DNA of 64,000 bases from contig NC_089312.1 of assembly GCF_036669915.1 (NCBI RefSeq), positions 24,560,404-24,624,403 of the forward strand, written 5' to 3'. Below the pieces are notes generated by a model. That model was not told the origin of the DNA. It saw nothing but the letters and a program-made list of their open reading frames with translations, and searched no databases. This document shows, in pieces, positions 44,950 through 57,035 of the stretch. The stretch's first letter is position 1. Every line of letters starts with the position of its first letter. Source of the DNA: Pocillopora verrucosa (Eukaryota; Cnidaria; Anthozoa; Scleractinia; Pocilloporidae). The position numbers and the translations under genes were made by a program.

Positions 44950-47430
44950 AGCTCGAGCCCTTTTTGTCATGCATACGCGCAATGGAATAAATGTGATGGA
45001 ATATTTTTAAGCCTGGTGAATAAATGAGAATGATGTATTATTCAGTAAGTGACACAGGCGTACTCGGAAAAAAAAAAGAAATCCGAGTGCTCTCGGCCAT
45101 CAGGAGTCGAAACTATCGACATCGTGTCAGGTTATGCCTAAGTGACACGATGAGACGGTACGGGTAGTCATCTCCAATAAACTCGTTGGCTTTAAAAACA
45201 CGCAATCTTGCTAAAATCAATTCTGGTTCAAGTCCGGAGAGTTTTTTAGGACTTCGTGCGATGTTTTATATCCTTGTTACACAGCGTGAGCAGTGTGACG
45301 AAAGCTGAGTAAGGGTAGAAATTAGCCATTGGAAGTTACTTAGCAAGTGCGTTCGTCTGCGCCGCAAATCCCACCGACAATATTCAAGAACGAGCAAGAC
45401 GTCGTTGTTATGTATGTCTATTAACTTCGCCAACAACATACTCTGGTTATATGGTTAAGTAGATTTGTTTATTTAGAGAACGATGCAATATTTGCTTTTC
45501 GTGGAAACAGTTACTTCCGATTGGTTTTCGACGGCACAAAACTTCTCATACTAAATAAAATCAATTCAATTGAGCTAGAATTACTATTAAGGTTTTCTCT
45601 TTTTTTTCAGCAAGTTAACTGGGAAACCTGGCACATCTTTGAGTAAGATATTTTAAAAAAATACGACTTATTTAAAATCAACGGATGTAAATATCTGTTT
45701 GTTACTGTACTAATTGTAGCTAAGTCGCTCGTGCGTGACGCAGATTAGGGAGCGAGCCTGTGAGATTTAATTTCAGCTCGTGGTAATTTTGGTGTTTCAT
45801 AGTTTGTTTTACCTGTGTAGACAATATTTAACATTAATATATATTTTTAAAACGCTTCAAACCGCTAAAAAAGCAAAACCCTTATGTTTTATGTACAAAC
45901 TTTGGCCGAGGAGTTAATTTATTCAATAGTGCTTTGTTATGTAGAGTTGTAGATTTCAAAGGCGCTCAATTGGAATTTTATCGAATTTTGATCGGCGTTC
46001 ATGCAAAAGTGCTACTAGATCCTAAAGATTTAAAACCGTAGACCTAAAAATCAATGACTGAACTGTCTTTGGTTATAATATCAGAGGATTTGAAGAACTA
46101 CCGGTCAGCTTTTTTTCGTCGCTGAGTTTGGATTATTTTACACCTTCGCGTAAATGAGAAAAGTGTGTCTTCTTAATCGGGTCTCAGTTCGCTCACAAAT
46201 AAGCAGAGCAGAGAAAAAATAATTCCCATGGTTTGACTAAGGAAGAATCAATGTATTCAATTATACTTAAGAAAGATTCACAGCTATGTAAACGTCTGTG
46301 TAGCGAGAAGCTGAAAAGTGTAAAATTTCGAGTTTCCGCCAGGTGAAATCCGAGCTTCCGGTAGGGTGACCGTTTTTTTCGTGGTTTTCTGCCGTTATAT
46401 GGAATATTTCAAAAAACTAACCTCATATCCTTCAGTTACTTACCTAGGCCTTCAAAGACAATGGAATTCCTTGTTATTGACATGTTTAACGTTACAAGAG
46501 CTCTATTTTACTTTTTTTCTGTTAACTATCCAATTTATAAATGTTAGCGTACTAGATTTATTTGGATAACGTCCAAGCATTGACCTACGTGGTCGGACAA
46601 CATTGACAAATAGAGGTAATTTGAGCCACGATTGCCTGCAAAAGAAAGGCAAAGGCGTTGTCTAAGTCACATTGAAATTTTGTTGAAAAGAAAAGAAAGA
46701 ACACCTTTAGGCCCCAGTGCTGGCATAGAAGGCTTTGAAGGGACTTGCTTACTGGAAATAAAATGACTGTTTGAGACGGTAGCTAAACACCCGAGAAATA
46801 TCTAACCTTCCAAAAAACAAGTATGGCCGAAGGGCAGGCGATGAGCACGAATTGCAACAGCAAATTTGAAAAAAATTGCTAATTTTCTAACGACGGACAA
46901 ACCACTGGCTGAATGACAAAACCCTGGACAAAGAGGTAACTTCATGAGCCCTATCTATCTACAGTTGATGTCTCCCCACCCTCCCCCCCTCCACACGCAA
47001 TCAAAAGGAAGAAGACTCTTTGAAAGTTATGGGTTTGAATACCTCTCAAACATCCCGAATGGACGTCTTTCTTCTTTCCAGTTGGAGTTTTCCGCTGACC
47101 ACTTGTGCTATGTAAAGAGATAAAAAGCACATTATTCATTCATGTAGTTTCTTCCTGAACAGATGGTAACTTTCTGGTTACGACATGGACAGGGTGGTAT
47201 GGCGAAGTTGTTGGTATTTCTTTTTTATTTGGTTGAGGAGGGAAATAAGTGTTGAAAACGCACCGTCGGTTGTACGTGCTCCCCTTATCGTTACAAATTC
47301 TTACGTCGACTGTGTGGTATTTAAAATTTAATGAATAACATTTTTTATCTTTTAGCGTTAAACCGATGAATTTGTATAAAGGAAATCACCGATGGCTGAT
47401 ATATAAATTAATTGAGAATTAATTCCTTTA
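44950..47430. other. Intergenic region, no supported gene
   Basis: About 2.5 kb. Likely PLA2 3' UTR signals lie at the left edge (aataaa near 44983 and 45017). Frames up to 68 codons occur, but none has an acceptor, a motif or a resemblance to protein families. No clear repeats were seen. Confidence 0.45.
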
Positions 47431-47435
47431 CCCGC

Positions 47436-48050
47436 TTATTTTAGAAAATAAATTATTCTTTTTTTATGAAATTGCAATGGTGGCTTCAAATCATTGAAGT
47501 GATTTTCGCGTTCAAATAAGTCAAGGAAAACATCTTTGGTTTTTTCAGGAAGCTCCATTAAGTGACCGAAAATACGATCCATAGGATTTGGGAGAATTCT
47601 ACTAAAGCGTGTAGAAAGCGCCACAATAGAAGAGGGGACCAAAAAGGCTGCTGTAACGTTAAAGCTTGTTGTACGTTAGACAACAATGAACAGGAATATT
47701 TTTCCATGCTTACAGAGAAGTCAATAGAGATCAAAACTGGCCAAAGAATATACCATTGTCGCGAATTGAAGTCTCAAATCTTTATAAAAAAGGAGAAATA
47801 CAAGGCTCTTGATTAATGAAATCCTTTTTTTAGATGGAGATGATTGGCATGATCGTTTTGGTAATATAAACTAACCTTGAGGAAGATCCATCAAAAATTT
47901 TGAAAAGGGGACATTTCTCCTCTGCTCCAGATGAACCACACAAATCTCCGATTCCTGCACTGGCTTGTGCACTGGATTCTTCTTCGCTTTCCCTAAACAA
48001 GGAAAGCAACACAGGGGGAATCCAAAGATCGACCTTAAAACGGCTGCCAT
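47436..48050 (-). CDS. Unrecognised small two-exon gene (129 aa) with Cys-rich N-terminus
   Basis: Minus strand, exon 1 48050-47876 and exon 2 47650-47436, joined in phase through a GTTAG donor and a TTACAG acceptor, with a stop at 47436-47438. The protein starts MAAVLRSIFGFPLCCFPCLG followed by KAKKNPVHKP. A hydrophobic patch with three cysteines next to a basic stretch could be palmitoylated and membrane-bound. The C-terminal half (VALSTRFSRILPNPMDRIFG, then ELPEKTKDVFLDLFERE) looks helical and folded. There is no classic signal peptide. I do not recognise the family. Supporting evidence is the consistent splice phase and a continuous 129-codon frame. The downstream gene at 48819 lies head-to-head. 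Confidence 0.5.
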
Positions 48051-48389
48051 TCTTCGGCTTTCCTCAAACGAAACAGCAGTTGAACCCTGATTGAATTTAT
48101 AGGAGGAACTTTTGTTGGTTTTGGGGTGATTCAGTTTGACCGCAACTCGTAATGTGTATCTCTCTCTGATTTCCTGCGAGGAAGACCCTGTCTTAGCTCA
48201 TTACGCGAAATGTAAAGAATCAAAAGAACTAATTATCTTCGGTGTTTAAATCGATCGAGTGCTGTTGAAAGAAGCAATTTGTTCAGTTGCAAAACAAATT
48301 TGCAGACAGCTGTGCGCAAGTGGTTGAAAGTGGATAACTGTGGGTTCACAGAGATTTAGATTGATGTAAAAAAAAAACTTGTCAGTGAT

Positions 48390-48480
48390 AATGAGTCCTC
48401 GTGGAAACAAAGATTTATATGGCTGATTTGCAAACTTTGCAAATCAGGCACAGAAATCTTTGTTTCCATGAGGACTCATT
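48390..48480. repeat. 91-bp near-perfect hairpin
   Basis: Arms aatgagtcctcgtggaaaca and tgtttccatgaggactcatt extend inward through aagattt...tgatttgcaaa to a tiny loop. About 40 bp per arm with few mismatches. Looks like a minimal snap-back MITE or a regulatory hairpin; no second copy was seen in the window. Confidence 0.7.
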
Positions 48481-48643
48481 AAAGTAACATTTGCTTGAAG
48501 CAAAATGTTACTATTCAGGTGTTTCATCAATTTTTGTAACAAGGTACAACAGTCATTTTTACTTTGCTATTGAAGAAAGACCTGAAAAATCTATACAAAA
48601 CAAAACAAAAGTGTCCAAAACTTATGTCAACTCCAGCAGCCTT

Positions 48644-48684
48644 GAAGATTCAGTTTTACAAGGGCCTTGTAAAACTGAATCTTC
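48644..48684. repeat. 41-bp perfect palindrome
   Basis: Arms gaagattcagttttacaagg and ccttgtaaaactgaatcttc of 20 bp with a single central base. It lies between the two small divergent genes, 135 bases upstream of the ATG at 48819. Confidence 0.85.
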
Positions 48685-48818
48685 CGGATAAGTTCACCGA
48701 AATTAAAAATCCCCCGCATGAAACCAAATGGATATTAAGAGCCGACACGACCTAAACACGTGCAATTGCTATAAAATTAAAATCAACCATAACTCTATTT
48801 ATCAAGCTTTATTTCATC

Positions 48819-49571
48819 ATGCTGGGTAGGATTCTGTCACGAGCAGGTATGATCATTTTTAATCTTAAATGATGAAAGTCTTTAAACAGTTGAAATTAAT
48901 TGGTCACTTTTTTCTTTTTCAGTTCCACCCCGTGATGTAATTAGATGATAAGAAAATTGAATAATTTTTTGATCAAGGTTGCGTTCACTTATGCACTTTT
49001 AACTGCAATTTCAAACTGCCATATATATAGGACTCAAGATATTTCAGTTTCAAAAGATTACCACTGATAAAATGCCTTGTTCCACTCTCAAAGCAGGAGA
49101 AGAAATGAATATTATAATGTCTGAAATGAAAAGAAAGAGAAAAAAAACGGAAAGAGGGTGGAAGATGAACCTAGAAATCGTTTTGTAAATAATTTATTAC
49201 CTAGATTATACAGATAGTTTTCGTCATAAAAGTAGACTTTGAGGTTTTACCGGCGTAAATTTAAGTAACTCGCATAGGTAATGCGTTTCTCCGGCCTCAT
49301 ACACAACTGAGCACCGTCGTTTTTTTTATTTATTTTTTTTTTTGCAGTGAAATGTATGTTCAGTGACCTCAGAAATCATCAGAGAGCAGTTACGTGCGGT
49401 TCCTCAGTTGCTGAATTATTTCACGTTCTTCATTCCTGTAAACGAAATTGCGAAGTTATAAAATTAGCAGAAAGACTTGAAGCGCTAGAACCTAGGATTT
49501 ATCGACCCGAAGTATTCACTAAATCTATTCTTTGTGCTTGTGTAATATTAATGGGGGTAGTTCAACACTGA
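48819..49571 (+). CDS. Unrecognised small two-exon gene (83 aa), possible mitochondrial tail-anchored protein
   Basis: Exon 1 48819-48846 (MLGRILSRA plus one base) and exon 2 49348-49571 join in phase through GTATGA and TTTTGCAG sites. The stop overlaps an AATAAA signal (tgaataaaac). The N-terminus MLGRILSRAVKCMFSDLRNH is Arg-rich, lacks acids until Asp16 and could be a mitochondrial presequence. The middle is helical (VAELFHVLHSCKRN, then EVIKLAERLEALEPRIY), and the C-terminus FTKSILCACVILMGVV is a short hydrophobic segment. I do not recognise the family. The amphipathic LAERLEALEP helix ahead of a tail anchor faintly recalls small BCL-2-pathway or respiratory-chain accessory proteins, but the BH3 core LxxxGD is absent, so no function is assigned. 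Confidence 0.5.
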
Positions 49572-50630
49572 ATAAAACCTCTCCTCAAATTTGTACTCTT
49601 CACAACAACATTTTAAGACTCAGGAACAATCAACTGCCCCAAGGCCCTGAGGACATAGCTACGTAAGCACCTCGGTCAGTTGAAAAGGATATTCCTGTCC
49701 TTTAAATCACGAGACCTGTTGTTGCAGCCCTTTCGCTGAAGCATGCCGCAAAAGAGGTCAAGGTAAATAAAAATATTTTCGTTCAATCTTTTTGCTGGCC
49801 CAGAAGATATTTAACGAAACGATACTCTTTAGTTAACATCATAGCTTGATATGTATTGGAAAGTATCTTAATAAAAAAAACATTTACATATTGAGGCTTT
49901 CTCAAAGAGGATGCCATCCTCGCGAAACTGAAATTTTGACGGTTCTCACCGTCAGCTACCTTTTTTTCCCAACGAAAAAAAGATTATTGCACGAAAACTA
50001 CATCAGTAGTTTCAAAATGGTTAGGTTATTCACATGCTACTGGAAATGACGTACGTCGTGGATGCTGATTTCGATGTGATGATCACAAGCTTGAGTGATT
50101 TTAAAAGGTCGAGGCTAACAGAGAGATGAAATAGTTTTCACTTAACAGCATTTGATTTATAGTTTTCTTCTTCAAATAAGGGATTAACCCTTAACCTTAG
50201 GAATTATAAAAGCAAATGACGAATTCAAGTCACTTCATTGCCTCATTGCCAAATAATTCTGATGTGACAAGCCCGTGACTTCCGGTTTTTGAAGTACAAA
50301 AGAGAGAGCAAAGAAGTACAATGTAAATAGAGTAGGAAGTCTCTTGGGAGGACACCGCTGACAAACTTCCCTACCTTTAAAATTTTGTTTATTACATAAA
50401 CGTCTTGTTTGACATGGAAATTATGCTCATGTTTCGCTTGAATTTTGTATCTTTGGCTTAAAACTAAGAAGAAATGATTCAAGTTAGAATCTTACTTGGA
50501 AAGGCTCCCGTCGAAACTATCGCTCAAAAGGTAAAAGGTGAATAATTCGAGTTATTTGGAGCATTGACAAGTATCAGCTATTGAGCGAACCACTCCTCCG
50601 AGCTCACGAGAGTCAAGTATTTGATGCGCT
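49572..50630. other. Intergenic region upstream of the left MICAL arm
   Basis: About 1.06 kb with no supported gene. It should hold the MICAL promoter if the left arm's flank is the true one. The window ends before the matching flank of the right arm can be compared. Confidence 0.4.
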
Positions 50631-53600
50631 ATGGAAAAAGAAGATGGTCATTCAAAGAAGAGATCTGCACTCTGACGCCGGGTGAACTATTCGATGCCTT
50701 TCTTCAAACTACCGATCTCCAGGAGACGCTAGACGTTTTCCGAAAACTTTGTCAAAGCGTCGACGTGAACCCCCGAATCACAAGACGCTATATGCTTCCC
50801 TCAAGTCTAAATTAACTTCTTGGAAGTGCAAGTCTCTATGGACGAAACTAGACAAACGAGCGGAACACAAGGACTACAGAAACAAGCCGTGTGTCAAAAA
50901 TAAAGTGCTCATCATCGGTGCAGGGCCATGTGGATTGAGATCGGCAATTGAAGCCGCTTTGCTCGGTGCTTACGTCGTTGTCATCGAAAAACGAGATCGT
51001 TTTTTTCTCGCAACAATGTCCTTCATCTGTGGCCATTCTTAATTGTGGACTTGAAAAATTTAGGAGCTAAGAAATTTTTCGGACAGTTCTGTGCTGGAGC
51101 CATCGATCACATAAGTAAGTAGTTTTCCTTATTCCCTTGAATGTTTGTTACTTCCGGAATCTTAGACGTACTTACCAAATATCAGAGTACATTTTTGCGT
51201 GAGAAATTATGGATCGTTTCAGTATATTATACAAAACAGTTCAGCAATTATTGCCGAAAAAATCGATCGAATCTAACCAAACTGACTCTTAACTATCCGG
51301 CAATGATCGCCATTTGGTTTTTAATGCTCAATTTAAGTCATAATTCGTGTGATTTCTATCATGCATCGCATGAGGTTCAGTACATTACATAACTTCTCCT
51401 GTTCTCCTCAGTGTGACATGACAAGAGTTGAGATGTATATTCTCTGTAGTGAAACAAAATATGACTTCTACAATAACCATTAGTGATCATAAAGGATTCA
51501 AACCTTAAACACAGTTGTTTTTCACTCTTAAACATTTTTCTTTGAAGACAACACGACGCTGAATTATTTTTTTCTTCGAATTAACCCAAAGCGAGGCAAT
51601 TAACCTCATAGAGCGCCGTTCCGTCTCAAAATAAATTCTTTAGGAAATAGCTCTGTATTTCCTTCTGTTTTCTGAGTATCTCTCAAGTGACCGTTATAGG
51701 AAGTTCACGATGAATTATCCGTTTGTGTATTGTCAGAATTAATTTCACAAATTAGAGACTGCAGGTGGCTTTTTGCGAATCGGTGTAATAGTTGCAACAA
51801 ACCATTCAGCGCACAAAAATAGGAACGAGGAAATGAATATCTTTCAGTTCTTCCTCATCAAAATGCAGTTATTTGGCTAAGGATGACTTAGCCTGATCCT
51901 AAAAACCGTGCATGGAACAAAAATGCTGTCCCACTGGTATTTAAACAATTTGAAATTAACTACACCTCTTTTCCTGCAGTGATGAATAATAATGCCTTTT
52001 GTCGAATTCAGATTTGTAGGTTAAAAATCTATTTTTAGTATGCTTTTTGAACAAATTTAGAACCTTTTTTGGATAAGGATAGCTCTTTATTGTTAAATTT
52101 TAGTAATGCAAGAATCATTTAAAGGGAAAATAACTGGTCTATCATCATTCCTTTTATCAGAAGGCAAAGTGCCATACTTTTGAATCATTTTAGTTGGTGA
52201 TCAAGTGCTCTCCACTTGAGAAGTAAATTCATATTATTTACCCAAAGTTCACTATTGAAACATTTTGAGTATCTCCTGGCTAAACAAGATCTTATCTGTG
52301 CTTGTTAAGCAGGTTGAAATACTCTGAATACAGAGACATGTATAAAAAACATAATTAAGTAATTTTAATATCATGTGCCAATGAGTGGAACTTCTTATTT
52401 CAGGTATTCGTAGACTTCAAGTTATTCTACTTAAGGTGTCCCTCTTGCTTGGAGTACAAGTTTATGCCAAATGCGGATTCCTTAATCTAGTGGAGCCAAC
52501 AGATGGTAAGTACAGTTGTTTTTCTTGTTTTTGACTTTGTGGCCCCCATTGTGTTTGACCTCTGCCATGTTTGTAAATCAAACTTTTTTCTCAAGTAAGA
52601 ACCCCTCTCCCTCTTCCTTGATTGTTTTTATAGAGTGTTGATCCTGTTGGCCAAACTAAGTAGTGTGAATTTACTAATTATTAGGTTTACATTTAAAACA
52701 TTGAGAAAAGTTATTTTGTCTTAATGCTAACTGTCTGTGGAGATCATTTTGTCATTTACATCTCTATAATGCTTGATATGGGTTTTTTAATTTCAGCTCA
52801 TGGCTGGAGAGGAAACTTTGACTCACCCTCTCATTACCTCAATAAATTTGATTTTGACATTGTGGTGGCTGCAGATGGCAGGCGTGCTGCATTGAAAGGT
52901 TTTAAAGGAAAGGAATTTCGTGGCAAGCTGGCCATTGGTATCACTGTGAACTTTGTGAACAAAAATTCAAAGGAAGAGGCCAGAGTGGAGGAGATAAGTG
53001 GGGTTGCTTTCATTTTCAATCAACAGTTTTTCCAAGACTTGAAAGATAGCACTGGTATTGACCTTGAGAACATTGTGTACTACAAAGATGAGACGCATTA
53101 CTTTGTGATGTGTGCAAAGAAGAACAGTTTACTTCAGAAAGGGGTGCTCAAAAAGGTGAGTTTAGACTAGGCATCAGAATTTAGAAAAATAAAGTTACCT
53201 TTAGAAGAGTATTTTCAGAGGTTTAGCCATTTAATAGTTGTCTCCCCTCAATTGCTCAATTGAGCATCCTTGAGCCAACACAACCCTTTGTCTTTCCCTT
53301 CATGACTTGTTTGTGGTGTTCACTAAGAACCAGGAAACAATAAATAGTGTATTATCAGCTCTAACTTATTGCAAAGCATCATGGGTTTGTGTGGTGTATA
53401 ACACAGGAAGTTCTGCTCTCAAACTTGTCAGTCTTGTATTCATGTAACACATGTCCCAGGGGACTTTTTGGTTACATGTATTGTTGGTAAATAAATCTCT
53501 GTTGAGTTTCTTTACATCTCATTCATATTTTGAACATGAAATGACACCATACACAACAGTCTGATTATTTTAACTAGGTTTAGCCACTGTTTAAATTCAA

Positions 53601-56600
53601 TTCAGAGGAACCTTTCAGATCAATATTAGTATCTGGGCAACTTCCCACCTACCCCTCCCCTAACCCAAAATTAACCCTGACTTGTTATCAATAGACTGTT
53701 GTTGGGTTAGGGGAGGGGTAGGTGGGCATTTGCTCAGATACTGATATTGATCCAACCTTTCATTATGACAATTATTTTAATTTGTTAACAGTGTCAATAA
53801 AGGGCCAAAAGATAACAATGGAAAGACATTTATTTAATTAAATCAAGCCCCTTAAAAAGAAAACCTGAGGTGCACTGCTAGCATAAAACCATAGTGTGGG
53901 TTAGACCTTATGTAAATAATTGTGGTCTCAACTCAGTGTTTAGCCCATAGCACTGACTGTTTTTGTTGTATGACCTTGCAAAGCTGGTCTTCTTGCTTAG
54001 AATACACTTCACTTTACACCAGAATTTATTGTAACTATCAGCATCCTGTAAATAACTTATTCATATAATAATACAACTGTATAAAACTGAATAGAATTGC
54101 CCAAATTTACTAGTGGAATGAAACTGACCAATCCTTATTGACAAACTGCTTATCAAGATGCAGTTTTCTGATAATGTACATGTTTTGTATAGAATAAATT
54201 AAACTAATTAGTTTGAAGCTGCTAAGTATAATCTATGTTTTATAAACATGATCTCTCTGAGAAAATGTTGACAGCAATGTCTTGTGAACGCAGGATATAA
54301 CATGATCTTTAATATTTGAAATAAATTTATAACATAGCTAGTAAATTTGTCTAATCAAATTCAATTGTGTGAGCATGCTTCATATTCCCATTGTGCACGC
54401 TCATGACGTCAGCAAACAAATCCCTTAAGATAAAACATTTTCTCTGCAATTTTTTACTTTGGAATTTTACTATTAAAAAACTGGTTAAGACTTTGGTGGC
54501 AATTTTTTGGTGGCAAATTTAAGCTAAACATGGAAAGTTGTGAGCCAGCTGATGAGGAAGAACTGCTGTTTACAGCCTAGCAAAATGTTTTCCTGAAACA
54601 AAATTATCAATGGGCTGAAGCGTAGCAGAGGGAATATAACCCTTTTACAACATGTAAACCATCAGGTTGTAAATGCTATAAAACAATTGGTTCATTCGTC
54701 AGCGTGCGTTCATTGAGATATGAAGCACTTGGGGACTTTGGAGAGCACTCAAGAAGCTACACACCTTCTTTGTGACACACTTAATTGCTGCAAGAACTTG
54801 AAATATAATTCTTTACCTTCATTCACAGGATTTCCAAGATGCATATGATCTTCTTCAAACAAGCAACGTGAACCATGATAAGCTTCTGGCATATGCAAGA
54901 GAAGCTGCAAACTTTTCCACAAGCTACCAGCTACCTCAACTAGACTTTGCAAAGAATCACTACTTCAAGGAAGATGTAGCAATGTTTGATTTCACTTCTT
55001 TGTATCACTCTGAACATGCTGCCAAGATTTATGAAAGGAGGGGAAAACGTCTTCTAGCATTAGTTTGTTGGAGACAGCTTATTAGAGGTAGGATGAAATG
55101 ACATCATCCTATATTAGCCCCAAAATAATTTCTCTTTTAATCTAGGGGTAAAGCATGGGTCAGGAAGGATTCATATCAATGGCATAGAGGGAAAAGGAGA
55201 AAATAAAAAAGGCACAGAAGCCTCTGACCTGCCCCTGATTACAATTTTTTCTTAATTTTTTTTTCAAACTTTGCCAACATTTCTTTCAAATTTTGCTGAT
55301 ATACAGCTTCTCCTTTGGCTTAAATAAAGTTGAACAAGTATTTCATAGACTAGCAAGGATATTTGGGAGTATAGTCAAAAATTTTCACGTTTGTTTAACG
55401 TTGGTTTTAAAATTCCTATGTTGTGTTTTGGTTTCTTTCTCCATAAGCTAAAAATATTTTTCACACTTTGGAAGTCCAGAAGTTGCAAATGAGGTTTGGG
55501 TATTGTTATTATGAATTTCCGGTTAATAATTGTGTCATGTCTCTGTTTGCACCATTTTGGCCAACTGGCTCAGGTTGTGCAAGAGGTTTCTTGGGATGTT
55601 TTGATGCTGCCTGGACAATGAGAGGTTGGGGACTGGGAAGGGAACCCATTGACCTGCTCACAGAAAGAGACAGTATATTCCGGCTTCTTGCTCAGACAAC
55701 TCCAGAGAACATCTCCAAGAATTTTGAGGAGTACAGTATTAATCCAGCCACTCGGTACCCAAACTTGAACAAGTCATGTGTCTCACAGAACAGAGTGAAA
55801 CATTTGTTTGATAACAAAAAAGGACCAATTGACCAGATGGATGGATCTGAAGCAGAACCCATGGACACAAGTAAAGACCTTGGCGCTATTGAGGGAGGAG
55901 GTGAGAAAAGTCTTGGGAGGGTGGTTCTGGAGGGAAAGGTTATGAATTAATATTATGGGAGTAATTGTTGCAATTCCTTTTTAAGAATCCCTGAAAAGAT
56001 ACTGGAATGTCAGTTTATAGACATGACTTGCTCCTAAAGGTAACACCCTGTTTAAGCAACAAACAATTAATTCCCACACTGTTTTTTTAAAGATTACATC
56101 CCGTGAGTACCAAGATAGGGTTTAGTGACAGTCATAAAAATACTAATGTCAATGTTTAGTTAAGGAGACATAGAAACAGTCAAGATCAATCATAATTCAT
56201 TCTGAGATGACATAGTCTTCTTTTTTATGAGCTAGAGGACTGGGGCTTTTCAGAAGGTTGCACAGGGTATGCTTTAATAGCAGTATCAGTTCCAGGAGCC
56301 CACCCACTGCTGTCTTCCAGGTTTTCTTTTCTTTCTGGAAAGACGCAACTACCTGACTAGCGGTGATATCAGGAATTTTACTGGATGACCATTTTTAGTT
56401 GTATTTAGTGATACGGTTTGACATGACTTGCCCCCACTTGCTTACAAAAGATATTTACTTAGTTAAAGTAGGGTATTTGAATATATTTGACTGTGAACAA
56501 ATAGCACAAAAATATGTGAAAATGGAATTACTGTCAGTAGCATAGGATTAAACTTACATTTTTGCCATAAATTTCAGTTCGTTCTTCATCCTGTTTCAGT

Positions 56601-56738
56601 AAATGCAAGAATGTTGCTCAGATGTGTGTCAAGAGCAAACCAAGAAGTATAGGAATGTGAAGATCAATGACATGTCAAACATCATGGAGAAATGGCCTTG
56701 CTTTCTGTGCCATTATTCATCGCTACAGACCTGATCTT
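50631..56738 (+). CDS. MICAL: MICAL flavin monooxygenase, left inverted copy (frame-disturbed)
   Basis: Exons by comparison with the right arm: 50631-51114, 52404-52505, 52797-53155, 54829-55087, about 55549-55902, about 56598-56738. It encodes the MICAL N-terminus: a [16 protein letters not shown] linker, the FAD-binding [20 protein letters not shown], the [11 protein letters not shown] motif, [31 protein letters not shown], and [20 protein letters not shown]. MICALs use NADPH and oxygen to oxidise actin methionines and disassemble filaments. Relative to the right arm, exon 1 has a longer T run (7 against 5) after the DRF codons and other one-base gaps; exon 4 has an extra T; the exon 5 acceptor has lost its G; and exon 6 has several one-base changes. 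The downstream CH-domain exons are not present on this strand. Best read as a duplicated or artefactual copy. Confidence 0.8.
53618..53753. repeat. Palindromic MITE copy 2
   Basis: gatcaatattagtatctggg to ctgatattgatcc with complementary arms around acttgttatcaatagactg. In a MICAL intron of the left arm. Confidence 0.75.
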
Positions 56739-57035
56739 ATGTAGGAGGGCTATTACTCATGGACTATTGTGTTTAGACATACTAACCTTAGCATATGTAC
56801 TAGTTAGAGTGCATGTTGACTGCATTCTGTGCAACAACAGCATCCAGTTGTTTTGTATCTATGGTCATTTCATACTCAGTTTTTACATACTTAAAGTCAG
56901 TTGATTTGTACCCAGTTTCATTGGTTTATACCCAAACTGCTGGAATCATATTTGCTAGGTATAAAATGACTGCAGGTATCTACCTTAAGTTTCGATAGGA
57001 AACTCAAAGTGCATACCCATGAAAATACAAATTTA

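Noticed and set aside
48390-48480. Hammerhead ribozyme in the 91-bp hairpin (gagtcc...ggaaac)
   Set aside because: The CUGANGA block is missing (reads gataatga) and stem II cannot form beside GAAA.
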